Source of the DNA: Pseudomonas lopnurensis
Lineage (GTDB): Bacteria > Pseudomonadota > Gammaproteobacteria > Pseudomonadales > Pseudomonadaceae
Assembly: GCF_015070855.1 (NCBI RefSeq)
Contig: NZ_JADDIX010000024.1
Location: 24,409-88,408, forward strand
Direction of reading: 5' to 3'
DNA length: 64,000 bases
Made by a program: the position numbers and the translations under genes. Positions within the stretch are counted from its first letter, which is position 1; every line of letters starts with the position of its first letter. This document shows positions 26,290 to 34,444 of this stretch, piece by piece. The notes beneath the pieces are model-generated. The model worked only from the letters and a program-made list of their open reading frames with translations, had not been told where the DNA came from and searched no databases.

Positions 26290-26515
26290 GAGGTGATGCC
26301 CATGAAGAAGGAAGTGAGTATCCGCTCATCGCCGAGGCTCGATTCGTGCCTCGGCGATGAGCGGGTTGACAGGGCCGAAGCCCTGCACCGTTGAGCCTTG
26401 TCAGCTCCGACGGCAGGGCTTCGGTCTTGACCCACCAAGCGTCTTGATCGAAGTTCTGATTAGCCATCAGGCCCTGATATCGGGCACGCTGCCGTTCAGC
26501 TGCATGGCAGTGCGA
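26290..26515 (-). pseudogene. Decayed FlxA-like gene fragment
   Basis: The frame around 26467-26390 reads MANQNFDQDAWWVKTEAL then SELTRLNGA. This matches MADRNLDPEARRLKVEAL then SELAMLNGA in the intact gene at 30234-30680. After LNGA the similarity moves to another frame (SSLGDERILTSFFMGI against QGLGDEQMLTATSLAIA). The N-terminal half is missing. This is a frameshifted, truncated paralogue. A perfect palindrome lies inside it. Confidence 0.7.
26322..26364. repeat. Perfect 17-bp inverted repeat
   Basis: CCGCTCATCGCCGAGGC at 26322-26338 is followed by a nine-base spacer and its exact reverse complement at 26348-26364. It lies within the decayed FlxA-like fragment. The intact gene contains the left-arm-like sequence (GCTCATCGCCGAG near 30268) but no right arm. 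There is no T-tract, so a normal terminator is unlikely. Confidence 0.8.
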
Positions 26516-26522
26516 GTCGGCG

Positions 26523-26921
26523 TCACGGCACCGGCGTCAGGATGGGTTCATCGCTGTTCTTCAGCAGAAAGACCAGGAACCGGGCGGGCTCCGTGAGGCT
26601 GGCGTTGCGTCCCACCGTATGGATGTCGTCCGGGCCTTCGTAGAAGGTCTGGCCCGGTGTCAGCGTTACGCTCTTGCCGCCGCGCACGCCCATCTCGATC
26701 GAGCCCTCCAGCACGTAGACGAATCCGTGTGCGTCGTGCTTGTGCACGGGGTCCTTGCCGCCCGGCGGATAGGTCACTTCGATGGCCACGGCTTCCTTGC
26801 CCGGATACTCGGCCAGCGCTTTGCTCATCAGCAGCGATACCTGGACTTGCGGGGGCGCCTGCTCTGCGTTGGCGGTGCAGGCCGCCAGCATCAGGATGGC
26901 GAAGATTCTGAACCTGGACAT
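26523..26921 (-). CDS. Exported cupin-domain protein
   Basis: The 132-residue product has a short hydrophobic signal (MSRFRIFAILMLAACTANA). It could be cut by signal peptidase I after ANA, or processed as a lipoprotein at Cys15 (LAAC). The rest is one cupin domain with the metal-binding histidine pattern (KHDAHGFVYVLEGS, then DDIHTVGRN). GAGGAA upstream of the ATG at 26921 supports the start. It is the last gene of a minus-strand set with the AhpD-like and NmrA-like genes. Substrate is unknown; this class often binds small oxidised or aromatic compounds. Confidence 0.8.
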   Translation of the reverse strand: MSRFRIFAILMLAACTANAEQAPPQVQVSLLMSKALAEYPGKEAVAIEVTYPPGGKDPVHKHDAHGFVYVLEGSIEMGVRGGKSVTLTPGQTFYEGPDDIHTVGRNASLTEPARFLVFLLKNSDEPILTPVP

Positions 26922-26985
26922 GGCTTGTTCCTCGTTATCGATCGCGAAGTGGGTGGGATGGGGCCCCGGAGTGCCCCGCCCGCGG

Positions 26986-27465
26986 TCATGCCAGTCCGGA
27001 CTTGTCCACGCCGAACGCCTTGTCATAGGTGCCGGGCACGACCCGGAAGCCCACGTTGACGCGATTCCAGGCATTGATCGACATCACCTGGAAGGTCAGG
27101 TCGGACAGCTCCTTCTCGGACAATTGCGTGCGAACGCGCTCATAGACGTCGTCAGGCACGCCTTCGGCGGGAATCAGGGTCAGGATTTCGGTCCAGGCCA
27201 GGGCGGCGCGCTCGCGTGGGCTGAACAAGGTCGATTCGCGCCAGGTGGCGATGTGGTGCAGCCTGAGCGCGCGCTCGCCATGCATCGTGGCTTCCTTGAC
27301 ATGCATGTCGACGCAGAATGCGCAGCCGTTGATCTGCGAGGCGCGGATTTCCACGAGATCGCGGATCGACTGTTCGATGGTGGACGTTCTGAGGGCAAAG
27401 CTGAACTCGACGAGTTTCTTGAACAGCTCGGGGGATTGCTGCTGGTAATCGATGCGCTGGGTCAT
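26986..27465 (-). CDS. Carboxymuconolactone decarboxylase/AhpD-family protein
   Basis: The 159-residue protein carries the AhpD-type redox motif EIRASQINGCAFCVDMH, with the CxxC pair and following His, and the usual downstream ERAALAWTE and VMSINAWNR. Such proteins act as alkylhydroperoxidases or related peroxide-handling enzymes in the cytoplasm. The start at 27465 (MTQRIDYQQQ) is preceded by CGAGG; a longer frame to 27594 overlaps the end of the upstream gene and adds a low-quality leader. It is the middle gene between the NmrA-like reductase and the cupin. Confidence 0.85.
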   Translation of the reverse strand: MTQRIDYQQQSPELFKKLVEFSFALRTSTIEQSIRDLVEIRASQINGCAFCVDMHVKEATMHGERALRLHHIATWRESTLFSPRERAALAWTEILTLIPAEGVPDDVYERVRTQLSEKELSDLTFQVMSINAWNRVNVGFRVVPGTYDKAFGVDKSGLA

Positions 27466-27574
27466 GGTGAAACCTCGATAGGTGGAACGACGGTTGAAGG
27501 AAAGGGGCGAGCGGCCGCCATGGTCTGCCCGGCGGCTCTGCTCGCCGGGCAGGAACGTGGGCGGCCTGGTCGGT

Positions 27575-28330
27575 TCATCCTCGTGCCGAGGCACGGCTGA
27601 GCCAGTTCTGGAAGCGCGTCGGGCCGATGCGCGGGTTGGCGCCGGCGGTCAGCGAGCGATCGCTCAATGCATTACCGAAGTAGCGCGCATGGACGTCGGC
27701 GATCACCTGGCGCTTGTCCGCCCGTGCGGCGAGACACTTGCGCGCCAGTTCGTCGAGCGGAAAACAGTCCGGGCCGGCCACCTCGACGGTGCCGTTCAGC
27801 GGCGCGCCGACCGCCAGATCGGCCAGCACGGCCGCGACATCGTCCGCCGCGACGGGTTGCATGAGCGCCGGCGAAAGACGAATCGTGTCGCCGTCGGCAC
27901 TCGATTCGACGATGCTCCCGATGAACTCGAAGAATTGCGTCGAGCGCAGGATGGTGTAGGGCGTCTTCGAGGCCTTGATCAGGTTTTCCTGGGCGACCTT
28001 CGCGCGGAAATAGCCGCTTTGCAAAAGGCGATCGGCGCCGACGACCGAAAGCGCGACGTGGTGCTCGACACCGGCCTCGGCTTCGGCGGCGAGAAGGTTT
28101 CGGCAGGACGTTTCGAAGAATTCCAGCACGGCACGGTCTTCGAACGACGGCGAGTTCGCCACGTCGACGACGACCTGGGCGCCCTCCAGGGCTTGCGCCA
28201 GACCCTGTCCGGTGATGGCGTTCACACCGGCGCTGGGCGAGGCCGCGACGGTCTCGTGACCATCGAGACGCAGCCTGTTTACAATGTTCGACCCGATAAG
28301 GCCGCTGCCGCCAATTACGACTATTTTCAT
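27575..28330 (-). CDS. NmrA-like NAD(P)-binding SDR-family protein
   Basis: The 251-residue product opens with a Rossmann nucleotide-binding motif (VVIGGSGLIGSNIVN). It continues as an atypical short-chain dehydrogenase of the NmrA/NAD-dependent epimerase type (VVDVANSPSF, SGYFRAKVAQENLI, TPYTILRSTQFFEF). The usual YxxxK catalytic pair is replaced by the YFRAK arrangement. It may be a redox-sensing or quinone-reducing protein. GAGGG upstream of the ATG at 28330 supports the start. It is the first gene of a three-gene minus-strand set, divergent from the CadC-like regulator. Confidence 0.85.
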   Translation of the reverse strand: MKIVVIGGSGLIGSNIVNRLRLDGHETVAASPSAGVNAITGQGLAQALEGAQVVVDVANSPSFEDRAVLEFFETSCRNLLAAEAEAGVEHHVALSVVGADRLLQSGYFRAKVAQENLIKASKTPYTILRSTQFFEFIGSIVESSADGDTIRLSPALMQPVAADDVAAVLADLAVGAPLNGTVEVAGPDCFPLDELARKCLAARADKRQVIADVHARYFGNALSDRSLTAGANPRIGPTRFQNWLSRASARG

Positions 28331-28533
28331 GTTCTGTCCCTCGCTGCTGTCGATCATCTCGTTGCGGCGATCGATGGGTTCAGCTTGCGGGTCGTGCAAT
28401 ACGAATGCTTTGCCGGTGCCTTGGGTTTCCATTGAATTTGGCTTGAATATTCCTCTGGAAACCCCAGAACCGGCGTCCCCGCCAGCGGTCGTGCCAGGTG
28501 CCCGACACGCGAATGCGGAGCAAGGAGCCCGGA
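28331..28533. promoter_or_regulatory. Divergent promoter region
   Basis: The 203 bases between the NmrA-like gene and the CadC-like regulator must hold both promoters. I see no clear -10/-35 pair or operator palindrome in them. Confidence 0.35.
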
Positions 28534-30114
28534 ATGCAATTGCTGTTTGAGGACTGCGTGCTCGACCTGGACCGGCGGGAGCTCTCGCGGGAGTCCCGAA
28601 GCGTTGCGACCGCGCCCCAGGTTTTCGATCTGCTGGTCTATCTGGCGCAGAACCGCGAGCGCGTCGTCAGCCGGGATGATCTGATCGAAGCGATATGGGC
28701 CGGCCGAATCGTCTCGGAATCGACCCTGGCCAGTCACATCAATGCGGTGCGCAAGGCGGTCGGCGACAGCGGCCAGCATCAACGCGTGATACGAACGATC
28801 GCTCGCAAGGGGTTCCGTTTCGTCGCCGAGCTCAGGGCGATCGAGCCAATGCAGGGCGTCGATTCGCCCGGCCCCGGCACGCCTGCCCCCGAAGGCCAGG
28901 CCGCTGCGCCGGCGTTGCCGGCCAGGCCATCCATTGCCGTCTTACCGTTCGTGAACCTGACTGGCGACCTGGAGCAGGACTACCTGGCCGACGGCGTGGT
29001 GGAGGACATCATCGCGGCGTTGTCGCGGTATCGCTGGCTCTTCGTCGTGGCGCGTAACTCGAGCTTCACCTACAAGGGCCGAGTGGTCGATGCGCAACAG
29101 GTCGGCCGGGAGTTGGGGGTGCGCTATCTGCTCGAGGGCAGCTGGCGCAGGGCGGGCAATCGCGTACGCATCACCGGCCAGCTGATCGATGCGACGACCG
29201 GGGCGCACCATTGGGCGGGCCGCTTCGAAGGCGTCCTCGATGACATTTTCGAGCTCCAGGACCAGATCACCGAGAGCGTGGTCGGTGCGATCGCGCCCCA
29301 GCTCGAACGAGCCGAGATCGAGCGGGCGCGGCACAAACCAACCGCAAGCCTCGACGCCTACGATTACTATCTGCGCGCCATGGCCGCGTTGCACCACGGC
29401 TCCCAGGAGAAGATCGGGCAGGCGCTGCAGCTCTTCCACAAGGCGATAGATATCGATCCGGACTTTTCCTCGGCCTACGCGATGGCGGCCTGGTGCCATT
29501 GCTGGCGAAAGATCAATGGCTGGATGGCGGATCGCCCCCGCGAGGTGGCTGAAGGAATCCGGCTGGCTCGACGGGCCGTGGAGCTGGACAAGAGCGATGC
29601 AGTCGCGCTCACCAGAAGCGGTCACGCGCTTGGCCATCTGGCCGGCGATCTGGAAGGCGGCATCGCCTTGCTGGACAAGGCGCTTGCACTCAATCCGAAT
29701 CTCGCGGCGGCGTGGTTCCTCGGGGCGTTCCTCAAGATCTGGCATGGCGAAACCGATGCGGCCATCGAGCACCTTGCGCACGCCATGCGCCTGAGCCCCC
29801 TCGATCCGGAGCTGTACCGGATGCAGGGTGGAATGGCGTTGGCGAATCTCTTTCTGGGGCGTTTCGACGTCGCGTCGTCGTGGGCGGAGAAAGCCTCCCG
29901 GGAGCTGCCGGGGTTTCTGCTGGCGGCCGCGATTCTCGCGGCGAGCCATGCACTGGCGGGGCGAAGGATCGAAGCGCAACGGGCGATGGCTCAATTGCGC
30001 CAGTTCGATCCCGGACTGCGCCTGTCCAATATCGCGGATTGGCTGCCGATCCACCGGGCGGAGAATCTCGCCACCCTGGTGGAGGGGCTACGCAGGGCGG
30101 GGCTGCCCGAATGA
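28534..30114 (+). CDS. CadC-type winged-helix regulator with TolB-like and TPR domains
   Basis: The 526-residue protein starts with an OmpR/CadC-type winged-helix domain (residues 1-95, APQVFDLLVYLAQNRERVVS, SESTLASHINAVRKAVGD, IRTIARKGFRFVAE). A proline/alanine-rich linker leads to a TolB/cyclase-associated domain (SIAVLPFVNLTGDLEQDYLADG). TPR repeats fill the second half (ALQLFHKAIDIDPDFSSAY, ALNPNLAAAWFLGAFLK). No membrane helix is visible, so it is a cytoplasmic one-component regulator. AAGGAG six bases upstream fixes the ATG at 28534. Divergence from the NmrA/AhpD/cupin genes suggests it controls them. Confidence 0.87.
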   Translation: MQLLFEDCVLDLDRRELSRESRSVATAPQVFDLLVYLAQNRERVVSRDDLIEAIWAGRIVSESTLASHINAVRKAVGDSGQHQRVIRTIARKGFRFVAELRAIEPMQGVDSPGPGTPAPEGQAAAPALPARPSIAVLPFVNLTGDLEQDYLADGVVEDIIAALSRYRWLFVVARNSSFTYKGRVVDAQQVGRELGVRYLLEGSWRRAGNRVRITGQLIDATTGAHHWAGRFEGVLDDIFELQDQITESVVGAIAPQLERAEIERARHKPTASLDAYDYYLRAMAALHHGSQEKIGQALQLFHKAIDIDPDFSSAYAMAAWCHCWRKINGWMADRPREVAEGIRLARRAVELDKSDAVALTRSGHALGHLAGDLEGGIALLDKALALNPNLAAAWFLGAFLKIWHGETDAAIEHLAHAMRLSPLDPELYRMQGGMALANLFLGRFDVASSWAEKASRELPGFLLAAAILAASHALAGRRIEAQRAMAQLRQFDPGLRLSNIADWLPIHRAENLATLVEGLRRAGLPE

Positions 30115-30233
30115 AGAAGGGCGGCACGGCCTCTGGCCGCAGCGGATCATGTCCTTGGCTTGCAAGGCAGGGGCATGCGCTCGATGCGCTCGAGGTTGCC
30201 GAACACCGGCTTGGGTCTGCGAGCGGGGCGGTT

Positions 30234-30680
30234 TCAGGCGATGGCCAGGGACGTGGCAGTGAGCATCTGCTCATCGCCGAGACCCTGTTCGTGCATCTGC
30301 GTGATCAGGCTGGCATTGGCCGAAGCCCAGGCGCCGTTGAGCATCGCCAGCTCCGACTGCAGGGCCTCAACCTTGAGCCGCCTGGCCTCCGGGTCGAGGT
30401 TCCGATCCGCCATCAGGGCCTTGAGCTCGGCTTCCTTCGCGGCGATCTGCGCTTTGAGTTCACGGATCATCTTCAGCAGTTGCTTGATGCTGTCGGGCAG
30501 TCCGCTTTCATCGATGTCCCGGTTCTTTTCCCCGGCCTTGGCGGACAGGCTCCGGCCCAGCTCGGAAAGACTGACGCGCAAGCCCTGGCGCAACGCCTCC
30601 GGGGTTCGCTCGGCTGCGCTGGCTTGTCGCTGGACACTCCTGGCCAGGTTGTTCAGCGGACGGCTGGATTCGATATGCAT
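30234..30680 (-). CDS. FlxA-like coiled-coil protein
   Basis: The 148-residue product has a polar N-terminal part and a strongly heptad-rich central segment (IKQLLKMIRELKAQIAAKEAELKAL, given here as two parts: IKQLLKMIRELK and AQIAAKEAELKAL). The tail ends LGDEQMLTATSLAIA. I recognise the FlxA-like family (PF14282), whose function is not settled. I chose the ATG at 30680 because GAGGAA lies seven bases upstream; the ATG at 30704 has its GGAGG too close. A decayed paralogue of the same gene lies at 26290-26515. Together they bracket the CadC/NmrA/AhpD/cupin genes, which suggests past duplication or insertion. Confidence 0.65.
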   Translation of the reverse strand: MHIESSRPLNNLARSVQRQASAAERTPEALRQGLRVSLSELGRSLSAKAGEKNRDIDESGLPDSIKQLLKMIRELKAQIAAKEAELKALMADRNLDPEARRLKVEALQSELAMLNGAWASANASLITQMHEQGLGDEQMLTATSLAIA

Positions 30681-30886
30681 CGCGCGGTTCCTCGCACCGT
30701 TCATAGCCTCCAGATCGACCTGAATGCCCTGAACTTGAGCGTGGGTTCGGATTTCTTGGCAGCTCGTGGTTGCGAGAAGCGGCGAGCGGCCGGCAGACCG
30801 CTGCAGAGTGGGCTCGGACCCTGCAGTATCTGCTCCAGCGTGTAGCGGAGGCCATCGAGTGCTCGATGGCCGTGGTGGTGCCGGAC

Positions 30887-31861
30887 TTAGAGCCAGCCCT
30901 TCTCCTTGTAGAAGCGTTCGGCGCCTTCGTGCAGCGGTGCGGTCAGGCCGACGCGGATCATGTCTTCGGCCTGCAGATCGGCGAATGCCGGATGCAGGCG
31001 CTTGAAGCGCTCGAGGTTGTCGAACACCGACTTGACCAGCTGGTACACCACCTCCGGATCGGTTTTCGTGGTGGCGGCCAGCACCGCCTTGCCGCCGAGC
31101 GACGGTACCGCCGTGTCCACACCCGGGTAGAGCCCGGCTGGAATTTCGGCGGCGGTGTAGTAGTCGGCGCCCTTGAGGAACGCGTCGATCTGCGGACCGC
31201 TGACCGGGATCAGCTCGGCCTGCACGTTGGTCAGCGCCTCCTGGATGGCGCCGCTGGGATGACCGACCACATAGGTGATGACGTCGAGGTTGTTGTCACC
31301 CAGCGCGGAAGCCATTTCCGCCGGCTTCAGTTCGCCGGCCAGGGCGAAGTCGGCATTCGTCCAGCCCTTGGCCTTCATGACTTCGTCGAAGGTGTCGCGG
31401 CTGCCGGAGCCGGGCACGCCGATGTTCACGCGCTTGCCCTTGAGGTCGTCGAAGGTCTCGATGCCGCTGTCGCGCCGGGCGACGACGGTGAGGATCTCGG
31501 TCTGCAACGAGAACACCGCACGCAGCTCTTCGATCGGCCCGCCCTTGTCGAACGGGGCCAGCCCGTTCAGCGCCTTGTGCTGGTGGTCGGACTGGATGAA
31601 GCCGAACTCGAATTCGCCGTTCTGCAGCGAGACGATATTGGTCACGCTGCCGGCGGTGGAGGGCGCGTTGCACTTGATCGCCGGCTGCGTCTCGGCGCGA
31701 TTGAGAAAGCGGCACACCGACTGCCCAGCGGTGTAGTAGACGCCGGTCTGGCCGCCGGTGCCGATGGTCACGAAGCGCTCCTGGGCCATGCCGGTGGTCG
31801 CGCCCAGGACGCCGGCGAGGAGGGTGCAGACAAGCAGGCCGACACGTATTTTCTTGTTCAT
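30887..31861 (-). CDS. TAXI-family TRAP transporter substrate-binding protein
   Basis: The 324-residue product has a signal peptide (MNKKIRVGLLVCTLLAGVLG, cut near GMAQ) and the TAXI pattern: FVTIGTGGQTGVYYTAGQSV, SVTNIVSLQNGEFEFGFIQS, DDLKGKRVNIGVPGSGSRDT, and YYTAAEIPAGLYPGVD. Such periplasmic proteins deliver a ligand, often glutamate or another organic acid, to a fused DctQM permease. No permease gene is adjacent, so its transporter must be elsewhere or it acts as an orphan sensor. It follows the broken ridA on the same strand, about 57 bases on. Confidence 0.9.
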   Translation of the reverse strand: MNKKIRVGLLVCTLLAGVLGATTGMAQERFVTIGTGGQTGVYYTAGQSVCRFLNRAETQPAIKCNAPSTAGSVTNIVSLQNGEFEFGFIQSDHQHKALNGLAPFDKGGPIEELRAVFSLQTEILTVVARRDSGIETFDDLKGKRVNIGVPGSGSRDTFDEVMKAKGWTNADFALAGELKPAEMASALGDNNLDVITYVVGHPSGAIQEALTNVQAELIPVSGPQIDAFLKGADYYTAAEIPAGLYPGVDTAVPSLGGKAVLAATTKTDPEVVYQLVKSVFDNLERFKRLHPAFADLQAEDMIRVGLTAPLHEGAERFYKEKGWL

Positions 31862-31918
31862 TGTTTTTCCTCTTGCGTGTGGTTGGTCGAAATGGGGTAC
31901 GTCCACTGACGCGGCGAA

Positions 31919-32076
31919 TCAACTGCTGGCCGCGATCACCATGACCAGCACCTGGCGGGTCTGCCCGGCTGCGTCCTGGGTGCGGTCGTCCGGCACCTGG
32001 CCGGAGAGAAACAGCAGATTGGCGAAAGTCACCGCGGCGGACATGCGTTCGTTCGAGTGAAGCGTTGCAGGAGCAT
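31919..32076 (-). pseudogene. Broken ridA-like gene
   Basis: A start at 32076 reads MLLQRF and then falls out of frame. One base shifted, the frame continues HSNERMSAAVTFANLLFLSG and QVPDDRTQDAAGQTRQVL, the conserved N-terminal third of RidA/YjgF proteins. It then ends within 10 codons (VMVIAASS). A one-base deletion in the first codons plus loss of about two thirds of the gene makes this a pseudogene. RidA normally hydrolyses reactive imines from amino-acid oxidases, which fits its place just after a DadA-like oxidase. Confidence 0.75.
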
Positions 32077-32096
32077 GTGAATCGTTCTCGTCGGTT

Positions 32097-33341
32097 TCAG
32101 GAAGCAAGCACCAGGCCATCCAGCGCCACGGCCGGACGCTGGCCGTCGATCAGGTCGCAGAGCAGGTCGGCGCTGCCGCAGGCCAGGGTGAAGCCTAGAC
32201 TGCCGTGGCCGACGTTGAGCCAGAGGTTGTCCATGCCGCAGGCGCCCAGCAGAGGGGTGCCTTCGGGGGTGGCCGGGCGCAGGCCGGCCCATGGCGTGGC
32301 GTTGCGGTAGTCGCCCGCGGCGGGAAAGGCTTCGCTGGCCAGGCGCTGCAGCATGGCGATCCGCCGGCTATCGAGGCTGGCGTCCCAGCCGCCGATGTCG
32401 ACCATGGCGGCGACCCGCAGTCGTTCGCCGAGACGCGCGTAGACCACCTTGTTGTCGTAGTCGGTCACGTTGGTTTCGGGGATGCCCGTATGGCTGTGCA
32501 GCGCCAGGGTCAGGCTGTAGCCCTTGAGCGGGTAGATCGGCAGCTCGATGCCCAGCGGCCGCAGCAGCGCCACGCTGGCGGTGCCGGCGGCGATGACCAG
32601 ATGATCCACCGGCAGTTCCCGTTCGCCGAGAACGAGCGTACGAATCCTGCCGCCTTCGCGATGCAGCCGGCTGACCGCCTGCCCGCAATGCAGGCGAAAG
32701 TTCGCTGATCGTTCGAGTCGCTGCAGCAGCCGCTTGCAGAACAGGTGGCAGTCGGCGACCTCGTCACCGGGGGAATAAATGCCGCCTTGCAGCCTGTCGA
32801 CCAGCGGCAGCAGCGCTGGCTCGATCAGGCCGCAGCCACGGGCATCGAGCAGTTGCTGGTCGGCGCTGGCATCGATCCCGGCCGCGGCCTTGTCCAGGTG
32901 CGCCCGGTTGCGGTAGATCACCAGCTTGCCGTTGGCGCGCCAGGCGAAGTCGTCCAGCCCATCCTGCTCGCGCCAGCCCCGCAGCACCTGCTGGCTGTGC
33001 AGGGCCAGGCGCAGCAGGTGCGCGGCGTTGCGGCGGTTGGTCGAGCGGCGGCAGGCGAGCAGGAAGCGCAGGCACCAGCGCCACTGGCGCAGGCTCATCG
33101 TCGGCCGGAAATGCAGCGGCGCCTCGTCGCCGCGCAGCATCCAGCCGAGGGCCTGCAGCGGCACGCCGGTATCGGCCAGCGGCGAGACGTAGCGATAGCT
33201 CAGTTGGCCGCCATTGGCGAAGCTGGTTTCCAGCGCCACCTGGTCGCGTTGCTCGATCAGGTCCACCCGATGGCCCTGGCGGACCAGCGCATAGGCCGTG
33301 GTGAGGCCGATCACGCCGGCGCCGATTACCGCAACTCGCAT
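32097..33341 (-). CDS. DadA-like FAD-dependent D-amino-acid dehydrogenase
   Basis: The 414-residue enzyme starts with an FAD-binding Rossmann motif (VAVIGAGVIGLTTAYALVRQ), followed by ETSFANGGQLSYRYVSPLAD, which is characteristic of DadA. Later motifs include LPIYPLKGYSLTL and WAGLRPATPEGTPLLG, and WLNVGHGSLGFTLACGSADL closes the second FAD contact region. DadA oxidises D-amino acids to keto acids at the inner membrane. AAGGAG upstream of the ATG at 33341 supports the start. It is divergent from a LysR-type gene with a clear operator-like palindrome between them, and is followed by a broken ridA. It may be a paralogue of the housekeeping dadA. Confidence 0.88.
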   Translation of the reverse strand: MRVAVIGAGVIGLTTAYALVRQGHRVDLIEQRDQVALETSFANGGQLSYRYVSPLADTGVPLQALGWMLRGDEAPLHFRPTMSLRQWRWCLRFLLACRRSTNRRNAAHLLRLALHSQQVLRGWREQDGLDDFAWRANGKLVIYRNRAHLDKAAAGIDASADQQLLDARGCGLIEPALLPLVDRLQGGIYSPGDEVADCHLFCKRLLQRLERSANFRLHCGQAVSRLHREGGRIRTLVLGERELPVDHLVIAAGTASVALLRPLGIELPIYPLKGYSLTLALHSHTGIPETNVTDYDNKVVYARLGERLRVAAMVDIGGWDASLDSRRIAMLQRLASEAFPAAGDYRNATPWAGLRPATPEGTPLLGACGMDNLWLNVGHGSLGFTLACGSADLLCDLIDGQRPAVALDGLVLAS

Positions 33342-33420
33342 CGCTTCGCTCCTTGAACGGTGATGCCAGGAGCCTAGGGCGAATGCGGCCGGGGTGGCCA
33401 ATGAAAGGATGGAGGCAAGC

Positions 33421-33437
33421 CATAACCCGGGGTTATG
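33421..33437. promoter_or_regulatory. LysR-type operator palindrome
   Basis: CATAACCCGGGGTTATG is a perfect inverted repeat with 8-base arms around one base. It contains T-N11-A (TAACCCGGGGTTA), the LysR-family recognition pattern. It lies between the DadA-like gene and the divergent LysR gene, 34 bases before the LysR start. Control of both genes by that regulator is inference. Confidence 0.65.
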
Positions 33438-33471
33438 CTCGGGCGGATCGAAACGTCAACAGACCCTAGCC

Positions 33472-34377
33472 ATGCGCCTTCGCCATATCGAACTGTTCCA
33501 GGCCATCCTGCAGACCGGCAGCCTGACGGCGGCCGCGCAGTTGCTGCACATCTCGCAGCCGGCGGCGAGCAAGATTCTCAAGCATGCCGAGCAGCAACTG
33601 GGTTTCGCGCTGTTCAGCCGGGTTCGCGGCAAGCTGCAGCCCACCGCCGAGGCGCGCATCCTGCAGCAGGAAACCGAACGCCTGGCGGCCGACCTGCAGA
33701 GCCTGCGGCGCCTGGCGGGCAACCTCGGGCGTGGCGAGGAACGTGCGTTGCGCCTGATCTGCACGCCGACGCTGGCCCAGGCGCTGCTGCCGGAGGCGCT
33801 GCGGCGCTGGCGCGGCCGCTTCGCCAACACGCCCTGCCAGATGGCCACCCAGCACACCGCCGAGATCGTCGAGGCGCTGCTGCTGCGCGAGGCGGACCTG
33901 GGGCTGACGCTGCAGGCGATCGAGCATCCCGGCCTGGACAGCCAGGTGCTGGCGCAAGGGCAGATGATGGTGATCGCACCGGCCGGCTGGTGGCTTGCCG
34001 AGAGTCTGTCGCGCCCGCTACGACTGCCCGAACTGGCTGGTGCGCCGCTGATCGGGCTGGATACCCGCGATGCGCTGGGCGGCCTGCTGCGCGGGCATCT
34101 GGAGGAGCTCGACCCGCCGCCGCGCATCGACACCTGGGTGCAGACCTACCAGCTGGCGCGCGCCCTCGTCGCCGCCGGCCAGGGGCTGGCGCTGGTCGAT
34201 CCGCTCACGGCGGCGGCGGGCGAAGGCGCGGTCGAGCGGCGCCCGCTGGAGCCGCTGATACAGGTACGGCTGTACGCGCTGACACGCGCACAGGAGGCAC
34301 CGTCGAGCGCGCAGCTGGCGTTGCTGGAACAGGTGCGCGTGCAGGCCGAACGATTGATGGGACCGGTCGGCGGCTGA
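33472..34377 (+). CDS. LysR-family transcriptional regulator
   Basis: The 301-residue protein has an N-terminal winged helix (MRLRHIELFQAILQTGSLTA, AAQLLHISQPAASKILKHAE) and a LysR substrate-binding domain (LRLICTPTLAQALLPEAL, EADLGLTLQAIEHPGLD). The start at 33472 gives the standard LysR N-terminus; an upstream frame to 33394 would run through the palindrome. Divergence from the DadA-like oxidase suggests it senses an amino acid and controls that gene. Confidence 0.9.
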   Translation: MRLRHIELFQAILQTGSLTAAAQLLHISQPAASKILKHAEQQLGFALFSRVRGKLQPTAEARILQQETERLAADLQSLRRLAGNLGRGEERALRLICTPTLAQALLPEALRRWRGRFANTPCQMATQHTAEIVEALLLREADLGLTLQAIEHPGLDSQVLAQGQMMVIAPAGWWLAESLSRPLRLPELAGAPLIGLDTRDALGGLLRGHLEELDPPPRIDTWVQTYQLARALVAAGQGLALVDPLTAAAGEGAVERRPLEPLIQVRLYALTRAQEAPSSAQLALLEQVRVQAERLMGPVGG

Positions 34378-34444
34378 CGCCCCTGCGGTTACCGCCAGGG
34401 CTGCGTTACCATCGCGGCTGTCTTTTTTTGGTTGGCCGGTTGCC

